Source of the DNA: Paulownia fortunei
Lineage: Eukaryota > Streptophyta > Magnoliopsida > Lamiales > Paulowniaceae
Direction of reading: 5' to 3'
Length of the DNA: 64,000 nt
Assembly (NCBI GenBank): GCA_019321725.1
Contig: CM033124.1
Span: 4,402,001-4,466,000 of the forward strand
Part shown: in pieces, positions 48,120 through 58,840 of the stretch
How the letters are laid out: every line of letters begins with the position of its first letter
Position numbering within the stretch: position 1 is the stretch's first letter
Position numbers and translations under genes: made by a program
Notes under the pieces: generated by a model
What the model was told of the DNA's origin: nothing
Seen by the model: only the letters and a program-made list of their open reading frames with translations
Databases searched by the model: none

Positions 48120-48353
48120 GGGGCCCTGCCGGCTCTCATACTTGAGAGGTCCTATCGACCTCTATCCTGAAGGAGCCCTACCGGCTTCCATACTTAAAAT
48201 GTCCTATCGACATCCACTATTGAGAAGCCCTATCAACTCCCACAATTGAGAGGTTCTACCGATTTTCACCATTGAAAAGCCCTATTGGCTCCTATACTTG
48301 TAAGGTCCCATCGATCACCACACTTGAGGGGCTCTATTGGCTCCCAAACACAA
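48120..48353. repeat. Nine-copy 26-bp tandem array with alternating hairpin units
   Basis: Units start every 26 bp from 48120. Odd units carry an AGCCCTACCGGCT-like core and even units an AGGTCCTATCGACCT-like core, so the true period is a 52-bp dimer. Cores are short inverted repeats around a CTATC or CTACC centre. The array sits between gag and the 3' LTR, the place where Tat-lineage elements often carry variable tandem repeats. Confidence 0.9.
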
Positions 48354-49925
48354 AAAATTCATACCAACTTCCTCAATCATAAACACTATAAAGCCATATT
48401 TATTAGAAACACTGCACAAAAGTGATGATAAAAAAAGCTAAGTATCACAACCTCAAATAACTAAGTTATCTTGAGCTAAATCAACAAACCAGGTAAAATC
48501 TTGCAAAAAATATTGAAATCAAAGTTGCTATGCCTACAACAAAAAGTGATAGGTGTTTTATACATGCCACAAACATCAAGTTGATTAAAAAATAAACTGA
48601 AGTCTATAAGGAGCACATCTCTACTCCGAAGAAGGGTTAGTGGAGGTAACTAGGTGTACTACCTCGACCGCGACATCACCATCCTCACAATTGACAATAT
48701 CATCTATGTCTCCATTCCCATCATCTTCTGTTGCCTAAGTCAACACCTCAGGGAGGCTTCACGGGCACATCGTTATCTAGGTGTGGGATCCAAGGCTTAA
48801 TCGGCATCACAATTCCTAGCTTATACTGCGAACTCTTTTAGCATTTAGCGACATTCACGAACAAGCTTCTACCTCAACACTAGCTATGAACAATCTTCGA
48901 TCGCCACCCGCGAGGGGAGAGAATGTGGCCACCACTCTTGTTTGCTACTAAGATGGCTTATCTCCACCCTTGCCTACCTCAATTTTGCTAGGTGGAGCGC
49001 TCCTCCCACATGAAGGTTGTGAATCAAGCCTTTTTCCCACAAAAATGAAAAATAAAAACAATATCAAAGATATGACACTGTAAGAATCAACTAAGACTTC
49101 AAACAACGCGTTCTTTTCTTAGGGGAAGAAGCCTCAGGCTCTCTCACAGATTCGATAAACCCCGTGAAGACTTATTAGACCTGATGAGTTACCCTCTTCA
49201 CCCAAGTCAGAAGACTCATCGAGGTGCGGAGCAACTGGACATCCGTTTATCAACCAGATTCAAGTAAGCTCGAGGCCACAACTCCATGCCCTGATTCTAG
49301 CAACGACTAATGCTAACCGTCAAATCTTGTGTCCATTGCCAATGTGTGGAGAAGAAGGCCGCCATTATGTCGAGAAGAAAGAAGGGCTATGCGTAAGCCT
49401 TAATTTCCCACCTTTTTTATATTTATAAATAAGTCCCTGAGCTATTGAAGAATAAAATCATAAAATAAAAAAAATTACAAAATCAGCCCTTAAATTATGG
49501 AAAACTATACAAGTAGCATATATTTTATCCATAAAGTTGAAAAGTGCTACTTTGATCCTAAATCCATAAAAGAAGATAAAATTATTTAAAGAAACATACG
49601 CGATAAGTAGATACCTTTCCAGGGCTCTGCCCTTCTTGACCCCCCAGCTCGCTGACTAGGCAACGAGACCCCCGACTAAATCAACATTAGGGATATTAAT
49701 CAATAGCAAACATAGGCCTTAGTTTGAGTCTCTCTCTCTCTCTCTCTCTCTCGAGGAGATGTTCACTCGAATACAGTTAACTTCCTACATAAGAATTAAG
49801 ATAACTAACTCCAAAAATTAAAAAAAAATCTAAGGTAACTCACCCGCGGGAGAAGGCTTACTCTGACACTACCTACTTTCGATTAACTTTCTCTATGCAA
49901 GGCTTGCTCGTGAATGGGAGACTTA
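48354..49925 (+). mobile_element. 3' noncoding region of the gag-only element
   Basis: No pol domain is seen in any frame. The region is less AT-rich than the surrounding intergenic DNA and has a (TC)n run at 49732-49753. It ends GAATGGGAGACTTA before the right LTR, a likely decayed polypurine tract. Confidence 0.5.
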
Positions 49926-50302
49926 TGATAAACTATGATCCTAATCCAATAGATTAAGTTCAAGAGACTCATCCAAATTATGGTGTTGAAATAAAGATAA
50001 GATTCAATAAAATAAATTCATGAAATCCGCTAATTATTAAATAAGTTGGGCTAAAATACTTTACATTAAGTCAATTAAGGCCCTAAAGCCAAAGTTCATA
50101 AAAATCCTACAATATGCATACAAAATACTCTAAGTTTTTATAATAAAAAAATAGACGATTAATTAGCCACTTATTTTGTTATCAATTTTTTTTATTTATA
50201 TTAAATTATTTTAAATTTGATTTGAGTATTAAAATTTTTTATCGAGAATTTAGAGATTAATCTACTTTCCAACCAACTTTCAATCTGGACTTTAAAAAAA
50301 GT
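49926..50302 (+). mobile_element. 3' LTR of the gag-only element
   Basis: It starts TGATAAACTATGATCCTAAT. It aligns with the left LTR up to the CTACTTTCCAACCAA block, with AT-rich extra sequence near 50190-50250. The TATA box is mutated. The exact 3' end is uncertain. Confidence 0.6.
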
Positions 50303-50359
50303 CTGAAAAAAGTCCGTTGTCTTAATCTCATTGCAGACCAAAAATGAATACCCAATATA

Positions 50360-53300
50360 AATATATATATTTTTTGACTTCTAAATGATCGTGCTGAAAA
50401 CGTGGTGGCTTTCGTTGAATAGTATTTTAAACACAGACAATGAAGTGGCAAATCCATCTTATCCAAACAGTTTTGTGTTGTGTAACTTTAACTCATGCGT
50501 GAAACGTGTTCGCACCAAGTTTGCCCACGTAGACGAGAGAGAGGGAAAGCAGTAGTGTAGTTCCCAGGTGTTGAGAGGCGGCTTGTTTAAAGTGACAGCT
50601 GAACAAATAATAAAGCCAAGAGTAAAACATATAATATATCGAACGAATATTTAAAAGACAATTTTGGGGTTCTAAATATTGCTTTCCACATAACATCATA
50701 AATGGAATTGGGTTTGAATTTATTACTCCTTTTTTAATTTACTTATATTTATTTATTTTTGAGATATTTTATAATAAATTTTATTTTTAAAAATATTTTT
50801 AAAAAAAATTATCACTTCAATTAAAATAATGATATGATACTGTTGACTTTAGCTATAAGAATAATAAAATAGACATACACCAAGAAAAATGATATTAGGA
50901 ATCAAAAAATTTAATAAAGACACTTCATTTTAATTTTATTCCTTAAATAATTGACCAAAATGGTCATTAGTTTTGGAATACAATTGTTGTACTTTTTTAT
51001 TCCCTTTAATAATGATACATTAATTTTTTAACGAGTTAGTACTGACCAAATGAGTTTGAGTTTCAATTTTTTTTAGTATTGTTTAACTTATTATTTTGTG
51101 TAACAATTAAAATACTATATCTTTCATTACGAGTCCATTTTATTTAAATACAAAACTACAAAATAAATTTTATAGCGAAATGGTAATATAGGTCAAAGCC
51201 AACCCGATATTTCAATCTGATCTTCAAAATAAGATTTAACTAAAAAGGAAAAATAAATAAAAATCTACGCTTTATATATCAAACTCAAACTATGTTATTA
51301 AATAAATCAAAATTATAGCTGACATCATACTATCAAATTGAGTAAGTTAAAAATTAAAATACAAAATAAAAACATTAATTAATTTAAGAATGACAAATCA
51401 AATTAATACTGTATGTTTAAAATAATAGGCATGCTTGTTTGATTAAATTTCATTAAAAATGATCAATTTCCATACCTCTTTTTCTCATTGAGAATAACTC
51501 TATACACTCTCTTTTCATTTTTCAAACCCTATACCACAACTTATTCTGAAAAAGATAATACTCAGAAAAAGAAAAAAGAAAAAAGAAAAAAGAAAAAAAA
51601 AAGAAGTTGCAAAAATTGTTTACCAAACACTTCTTGTAATTCATCAAATCAATAAACAAAAATTGAGAAAACCACCTTTTGAACATATAAGATATAAAAT
51701 GTCAAACATGCCTCTGATTTTCAAGCACAAATATCTGATTTGCAAATACCCACCACTAACTACAAAGATTTTAAATTATTCAAAATTCTAAAAATTATAC
51801 TATATAACATATATTCAAATATTTTTTTTATTTCTATCATGTACTTTTATGTATGAAATTTTATAAAAAGTCTTCAAACAAATATATTCTCATCCCAAAT
51901 CTATATAAAATCTTATTTTTATTCATTCATTTAAATATAATATCAATTCTCACACAAAAATTAATACAATTCTAAAATTTTAATAAAAATATTGAAAATG
52001 AGAATTTTCATTGAAAACATAATTATACGATACCTAATATCCAATATAATTGCTAAATAAAATAATTGAAGGATATCTGTCATTGAAAAAATAAAAAAAC
52101 ATATCAATGGGCAATCTTGTATGAAGAAAAGTCAGATATGACGTGCCATCATTTTATGGAGTGCAAATCTCAATTAACTATGTGAAATTTTTATTTTTTT
52201 TACTCGTATCTAGAACTTTGGATCATTTTTCAGGACATACGAAATATATTGTTATTAGACTTTTTTTACATTTTTTAAAAATAGAAGTTCAAAAGAAAAA
52301 ACTACTTGAAAAGATAAACTGTAGTTCAAAATAAATTTATATAGGGATGAAAAATAATTTAAGTTATTTGATATTAGTGGAGATCGACTTATAAAATTTT
52401 TTTTGAGCTCGATTGTTAAATATAACAAATAAAACTTAAATATATTTTTTTATTTGATAAAATATAAAGTTTGACTTGAGTTTGACTCAATAATAATAAA
52501 AATATATGTGATCAAATTATCCGAACTCGATTCATGTTCAATTTGATTAATTTTTGTTTAAACTCAATTCAATTAATACTCAAATCAAATTCATATACAA
52601 TTTTTAAAATTCAATCAAAATTCAAATAAATTTGAACAATAATGTGTTTTGGTACAATTTCAATTTGTTTACACCCTAACTTCATTTATTAAAATAGTTG
52701 TGGATGCAAGTTTCATAAAATTATTCTGTTAGCAAAAACTTTGATGCAACAATCATCTGATCTACTAAAAATAGTTAAATTTCTCAAAAAGATATATTTC
52801 GAGGATTTGAATTAGCTACCTATAGTTAAATTCGTACGTACAACAATCATTATGTATCTAGTTTGATTGGATATCAAATTTCAAGTGCGAGTTGAAAAAA
52901 TTAATAATGCACATTATTACTTCAAATAAGTACTTTTGCAAAAAATATTTTTATTTTAAAACTAATGTCTATTTTAGACTATCCCAAAAAGAAAATAAAA
53001 GTAATAAATTTGGATAGAGAAAGTATATAACTGGCATTTTGGCACGATTAATGTGTCATATATTTTTCTGGTATAAAGCGAAAAATATTAATTTAATTTT
53101 TATATGATAAAAGATAAAATAAAATTAAATTAGTATTGAAGAATAAGGGAAAACATAAAAAGGAAAGAGAGATTTAAGAATACATCAGAGAAGAAGAGAG
53201 TAGATAAACAAAAACTACCTTATTATTTTTTTAATATTGATTAGTTCTGTCAAATAAGTAAAAAGCATATCAAAATAATTACTCCAATGCCCTTGCACTT

Positions 53301-54061
53301 TGTAAATATTACAGATAGATTCAGAAGAAATAAGGTCAGCTTTGCTTTGGTTATTTGTAATAAGTTTTATAAAGTCCAAAAAAATTTGGTACTACTTTGA
53401 CTTGACTCCATTGCCAAACATGGGCTAAGCTTATTGGAGTTTTTTTACAATTTGACAATATTTTTAAAATTTGTTTCAGAAGATTGCATCATTCAAAAAT
53501 TGAATATATGAAGAAAGTGACAAAGAAATAACAAATTGATTATTGTTTTTAGAAGATTACATCATTCAAAAACTTTAATATTATGAAGAATGGAGAATAA
53601 ATCGATTACGTGTTTAGGTTTAATTCAGAGAGATCACTTTATATAAAAAGACAATTATTTAAAGCTGAAGTAAAATTAATTTGGTTATTTGATTGTGACA
53701 TAATCTTATTTTTAAAGTTTTTTGCGGTTCGAACATTCATTCAAGCTCATTTTCAACTTTCAAGCATTTTTTAAAATCTAGATTTAATACTTTTTTTAAG
53801 AAAATTTAAAAAAAAAAAGCTTAGAAACAAGAATTCTAACACGTACAATGTCCTAAAAAGGTTTTTAATGACAAGTTGCCAAGTGAAAAATATTAAAAAC
53901 GAAAGTTTCATTTTATATCAATAATATATTTTGTACCTCGTGTTAGAATAGGAATATTCTTTCCTCACCGCATTATGCAGTCAAATGCAATTTTGTTTTA
54001 TTTAGAACATAAGTATTTATTTTAACCACATTCTGGAAATGAACCCATATATATCTTAATT
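50360..54061. repeat. Segmental duplication, copy B
   Basis: This is the direct repeat of 42330-44863, about 1.2 kb longer. The extra length comes mainly from two stretches without counterpart in copy A: about 51430-52030 and 52470-53260. The first ends in a block also present at 7.67-7.70 kb, so it is probably a dispersed AT-rich element. The second contains many AACTCAATT/AATTCAAAT words. Copy B lacks the 80-bp GC-rich piece found in copy A at 42558-42640. No gene is recognised. Confidence 0.85.
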
Positions 54062-54352
54062 TTTACTCATTTCCAATTAAATGTTTTGAGTAGTGGAGTC
54101 AAATTATCCTACATAATAATGGCATTTCCACTGTGCAAATTGCAAAATAGATGTGACCATAATTATATTTTTGCATAATTACCCATTATGCCAACTTACC
54201 AAGAAAATAAATTAAACTAATGTATTTGATGCATGTGTAACACAACAAATAAAATAAATATGATAATATTGTACAGTACAACAATTAGCAACATGAAACA
54301 ATAAAAAGATAGAGAGGAAAACAAAAAGCACTTGCTATGTATTAAACACAAT

Positions 54353-54971
54353 CACTACAGGAAAAAGAAAAAATAACAATGAAATTTTAGCCACATGATT
54401 TTCATCGTTAAGATAATTATTAACAATGAATCGATCAAAAATATCGCTAAATATGATCAAAATATTAGCGACGACATGAAGTTCATGTCGTTAACTTTAA
54501 ATATATATTTATTATATTTTTCATAAATATTAGCGACGAAACGTTTTGAATGTCGTCGCTAAAATTGTATGTTAGCGGTGATTTTGTGGAACTATCGTCA
54601 CTAACTTTAAAAAATATATAAATTTATATTTGTTTTCCTATTTTAGCGACGACAATTGTCAATTTTGTCGCTAAAGTTAAAAAAAATAATTCTATTTTTT
54701 TTAGTTTTCGTAGCATTTTACGATGATTTTTACATCCCGTCGCTAACATTCAGATTAATATTGCTAATAGTGATTTAATTTTTATTTTTTTGAATTTTTC
54801 TTGTCTTAACAATGACTTTTTGCAGTTGTCGTCGCTAAGCGACGATATTTCGCATGTAGTCGCTACGTGTCATTTAATTTTTAGTTTTAACAAATATGTT
54901 AGCGATAACATGCGAAAGATTCGTCACTAACACATATGTTAGCGATGACGTGCTCTTGATTCGTTACTAAC
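54353..54971. repeat. CACTA left terminus and subterminal hairpin array
   Basis: At least eight inverted units of the form TTAGCGACGA...TCGTCGCTAA follow the terminus, for example 54465-54494, 54530-54562, 54572-54604, 54643-54674, 54716-54747, 54805-54867, 54898-54930 and 54939-54971. Such motifs are the expected binding sites for CACTA-encoded proteins. Confidence 0.85.
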
Positions 54972-55059
54972 AGGTCGGATTTTATCTTTCCCCTTTTTCC
55001 TTTCTTCCCCGATTGAAAACCCTCATCTCTCTCTCTTTCCCTCGTGCGCCATCGCCTCT

Positions 55060-55378
55060 GTGCTCTTCCACTGCCACCGCCCCACGCAATAGCTGCCTGG
55101 TACACCACTTTCCTTGGCCGCCACCGTCGTTCCCACAACCACGCCTCGTTGACCCCTTCTTCACCGCCTCCGTGCTCTTCCACCGTCACCATCATTGCCC
55201 AGCATAGCAGCCACCTAGTACATCACCTTTCTCCACTGCCACCATCACTCCCACAGCCACTGCCCCATAGCAGCGACAATCCCTACTCTGCCGCATCCGT
55301 CCTTTTCCACAACCATTGCCACCACTGCGTGCAGTTGCCGCCTGGTACACCACCTTCCTATGCTGCCACCATCCAATT
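55060..55378. repeat. GC-rich minisatellite in the CACTA leader
   Basis: Three diverged units start GTGCTCTTCCAC (55060), GTGCTCTTCCAC (55172) and GTCCTTTTCCAC (55299), each with a CCTGGTACACCAC-like core. Open frames through it on both strands (Pro/Ser/His-rich on plus, Gly/Arg-rich on minus) follow from composition and are not called genes. Confidence 0.75.
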
Positions 55379-55920
55379 TGAATGTCAATTAGGCTTTTGA
55401 TAATCAACAAATTCACATTGGATGAGTCCAATGTTTATTTATTTATTTTTTTGAATACTGATCTTCATTGAGTGCTTCAATAGGCGTGGTTGTGAATTTT
55501 TGATACCAATCATAACTGGCTAGCTTTATAGCAATTTTATTATTTCTTTGTTTTTCTGCTAAATATGAAAGGAAAAAGGATCAACATCTTGATTCAATTC
55601 AAAATTACAACAAAGCTTATAATATTAATATTTATCAGAAAAAAGAAAGCATCAATTTTTTATAAAATTCGAGGTGTCATTTAATTGAAGTATTCAAGCT
55701 ATGATTCTTTGAAAATTAAAATCCTTAGTTGCATTGAAGTAAAATTTGTCAGAAATGCTTAAATTGTTTGTGTTTTCAATTGGAGCCGTTTTATACTGTA
55801 ATGACAAATATATATGCTACTATTGCATAATTCTTTCAGATTTAAGTGCATAATGAATTTAAAACTATAATAACGATGTAGTCAACCCATTTTATTCACT
55901 TCAATCAACAAGTAAGAGAG
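55379..55920 (+). mobile_element. CACTA internal noncoding stretch
   Basis: AT-rich, with no recognised coding sequence. The N-terminal and catalytic part of the large transposase would be expected in or after this area and appears deleted. Confidence 0.4.
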
Positions 55921-56812
55921 ATGGACAACCAACAAAATCATAAATTGCCTTTTGCTTTATGTAAAAAAGCACATTGGTATGTTCTCAATAATTTTAAAGA
56001 AGTTGACCGATATAGAAAGTAAGATTTTAAATTATATTCTATTTTTTTTTATAATTTTGATTGAGTTCGTAATAGTTATATATATTTGTGTGAACATTTG
56101 CAAATTCTTTCGTCAAGAAATCCTTTAAACTATATTCTACAATATCAAGAGGAGCAATTTTCGCAGTAGTTTAGGGACAGAATGATTAGGCTAAAAAATC
56201 AAAAAAATCTGGAGTCCACAGATGAACTATATCTCTAGCATTGGGACCTGATGTTGAGTTTGACTATATGATGATTGTATTGTTAATGGTGTTCGATATC
56301 ATACACTTTCTCATGGTACTCGCGGACTACTCAAAATAGTGGGGTTAGTGCACCATCATCCTACGAAGGCGATAACTTAGATTTTTTTTTTTGGAGTTTT
56401 GAAGGATGTTGTTTTAATTTTTTATACGTTTGGATATAAGGTACATTTATTTTGGTGTGATTGATTCCACTGTAACCTCAAAAACAAATCAGTCGTGCAA
56501 GAGTTCGGTCTAACATGTATTGACACGTCTAAGACATGTTCTGAGGATGATCCATTTATTTTGGCAACTTAGGCAAGACAAGTTTATTACTTGAAGGATA
56601 TAAAGTATGGAGGAAGTTGGAAAGTTATGCAAAAGGTACAATATCGAGAAATATATAAAGTAACCAAAAAGAATAACGAAAATAACGAGGAACATGAATT
56701 TAAAAGTTCATCCAACAATGAGCCTAATAAAGAGATTTCATCAAATGAGATAAGTTTAAGTGTTCGTGAAGATTTAGAAACTTCACATCTTTGCAGACTA
56801 TTTACAAACTAG
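55921..56812 (+). pseudogene. CACTA large transposase (TNP2/TNPD) C-terminal remnant, DUF4218-DUF4216
   Basis: HWYVLNNFKEVDRYRK (near 55972-56020) matches the end of the DUF4218 region of CACTA transposases. After a gap come NGVRYHTLSHGTR-like residues and TTQNSGV (about 56290-56350). In a shifted frame follow FFFGVLKDVVLIFYTFGYKV and LFWCD, then SVVQEFGLTCIDTSKT, DDPFILAT-stop-ARQVYYLKDIKYGGSWKVM and VQYREIYKV, which is the DUF4216 domain in order. An acidic tail ends at 56812. Several frameshifts and stops, and the missing catalytic part, show it is non-functional. Confidence 0.85.
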
Positions 56813-57544
56813 ACATTCAATCTCAGCATATAGAATTATTGTGTACACAAGCAAGTTTCTTTGAGAACATGCATAATTTCATTAATGATGAAAATGAAAA
56901 CACTAAATTAGATAGTGAGAGAGAATAGCAAATATTGTTGTCTGATGATGGTAGTGACTAATGGTATGAACTATCAACTTTTATTTTACTTTATTTTATT
57001 AAGTATTTATACTATGTTATTCATATATTCTATTTATTCATTCAATTTCTAATGCTAAGAAATTAAAAAAATTAAGAACTTCACACTAAGACATTGTGAA
57101 CTTAGATGACTTGATGATCTTCACATTATGAATCGTAAGACATTATGAACTTATGAACTTTCCCGTATATATTATAAACTTGTCATAAGAAAATAACATA
57201 AATCCAGTAGGTATGTTTGGTTTCCTTTCTTGAAATTATTTTATCATTTGCTTTATCTTTAACTTTATTTCATTCCTTTATTATTGTTAATTGTAAATGT
57301 TAATAATTATTATTTCAATCCTAATATCTATATCTTTTGATTATGTTTACTAATTATTATTTTTTTCAGTCATTCGCTAGCAGTTATTTGCACCCTTTAG
57401 CCACCCTCTACTACAGTCATTCTTTCGAGTTCTGCTTACAGTAAGATTTTTAAATAGATTAATATTATTCCTAATTTGTTAGTAAAGTTCATAAATAATC
57501 TTATTCATATTATTTGTTTAACCACATATTTGTTTTTTATAGGT

Positions 57545-58835
57545 ATGCCTCCTAAAATGATTGAGGAGCAGCAATCCGTTATTGATCGAGCTACTACTGA
57601 TATTTCAATGGAGGAGGGTACATCCAATGGTTTGTTTTGTTTTTTAGCTTGTTTTATATTATCATTATTTAATAATTATGTTGAACATTAATCTAACACA
57701 TTTTCTACTATTGCACCTTCTACGCGAGGCAGCATCGAGTTATGAGAGCTACATATGGTAACAAACTCAAACGTTATATAGGGGAGATGGGGAGGATACC
57801 AGTCACATTTCACAAATCTGATGGCCATTCTACAGGGCAGCATGAATCCTCCTTTATGACAGAACTCGGTGTAGCAGTGAAGAAGTTTGCATCGTTACAA
57901 GTTACTGATTGGAGGCACATTATAGACGAGCAGAAGAGGCCCATATTTGATCGATTGTCGGTTAATATAATTAATTATTTTATTTATCGGTTTACTTTCT
58001 TTTTGATATATTAAATATTAACATATTTTTTTTTTCATAGGCTATGTTTACTGTAGACTTTTGCATAGGACCAAAGTTAGTTAAGAAAGAGACCGATAGG
58101 TTGATGAGTGCTCGATACAGGGACAACAGCCATAAAATACACAAACACTACAAAAGTCTCACAACCCTACCTTGGGAGGAGCGACTCAAATATATGCCTC
58201 ATGATTTTTGTGAGAGTCAGACGGATTGGGAGTATATGTCTACATTATTCAAGTCATATGAGTTTTAATAAATTTTAGCAAATTTATTTAATGAAATCTT
58301 ATATTTATTAATTTAATCTTATGATGTTTACTGCTTTAACTTTTTTTTTTTTGCAGAAACGGTTAGCGATGAACTCCACAAATCGAGCAAAGTTGCCTTA
58401 TAATCATCGCAGATGTTCAAAGTCCTTTGTGCAATACAGTTTCGATGGTGTAAGATATAAAATCTTAAGTTTTATTTAAATAATTACTCTATTCGTTAAG
58501 TAACATGTCATATGTTATTTCTAGACCGATGGAACTAGTAGAAAAGATCGGATTACCATTTTTAATAAAACTCATTACAGCACTGCGAAGGGTTAGGTAG
58601 GAGATAGAACTCAGAGCGCATGTGTATGTAATTAATTCATTTAATTATTTCTTTTTAATTTATTAAAAACTAAATATGTTAATATTTATTAATTTTAGGA
58701 TGAGTTGGTGCGATTTCGAGAGGAGTACCGAGAGTCACAGACTCACACAGATACCAAAGATGATGCTCACGTCTTAAACGCCGTATAAATTACAAATAGA
58801 ATATGTGATCAGGTTCTCAGTACACGTTCGGGGTA
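57545..58835 (+). pseudogene. CACTA second gene, plant Transposase_24-type, six exons, nearly intact
   Basis: The second protein of plant CACTA elements (Ptta/En/Spm transposase family) is thought to bind subterminal repeats. Likely exons: 57545-57630; about 57725-57960 (with ASLQVTDWRHIIDEQKRPIF); 58041-58262 (FTVDFCIGPKLVKKETDRLM, HKIHKHYKSL, MPHDFCESQTDWEYM); 58357-58449 (LAMNSTNRAKLPYNHRRCSK); 58525-58623 (DGTSRKDRITIFNKTHYSTA); and 58699 to about 58835 (DELVRFREEYRESQTHTDTK, then LSTRSGYV). Exons 3-5 are exact multiples of three, with good GT-AG ends except the exon 3 donor, which reads GAG-TTTTAA where GT is expected. Stops occur at 58594-58596 (probable Trp to TAG) and after LNAV in the last exon (probable Gln to TAA). 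So it is only lightly damaged. Confidence 0.8.
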
Positions 58836-58840
58836 TGTGT

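Larger units (their letters stand above)
45795..50302 (+). mobile_element. Non-autonomous Ty3/gypsy element with gag only (LTR-gag-LTR)
   Basis: Direct LTRs at 45795-46155 and 49926-50302 bracket a gag relic and about 2.2 kb of noncoding sequence with a tandem array. I find no reverse transcriptase, RNase H, integrase or protease motif between gag and the right LTR. The gag zinc knuckle places it near the Tat lineage. Such gag-only elements would depend on pol from a relative. The LTRs are strongly diverged, with an insertion or AT expansion at about 50190-50250 of the right LTR, so the element is old. Confidence 0.7.
54353..58840 (+). mobile_element. CACTA (En/Spm-type) DNA transposon, 3' truncated
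   Basis: It starts with CACTACAGGAAAAAG, the hallmark terminus of CACTA elements, followed by subterminal hairpin repeats, a GC-rich leader, the C-terminal remnant of the large transposase gene and a Transposase_24-type second gene. No CTGTAGTG end or second set of subterminal repeats is found beyond 58840, so the right end was lost. The large transposase lacks its N-terminal catalytic part, so the copy cannot move by itself. Confidence 0.85.

Noticed and set aside
48120..48353. CRISPR-like array
   Set aside because: The units are contiguous with no unique spacers, and the context is a plant retrotransposon.
49732..49753. TC-rich run as a promoter element
   Set aside because: It lies inside the gag-only retrotransposon with no gene start downstream; a simple microsatellite is enough.
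55044..55400. 118-codon Pro/Ser/His-rich frame
   Set aside because: It runs through the GC-rich minisatellite of the CACTA leader; open frames occur on both strands there.
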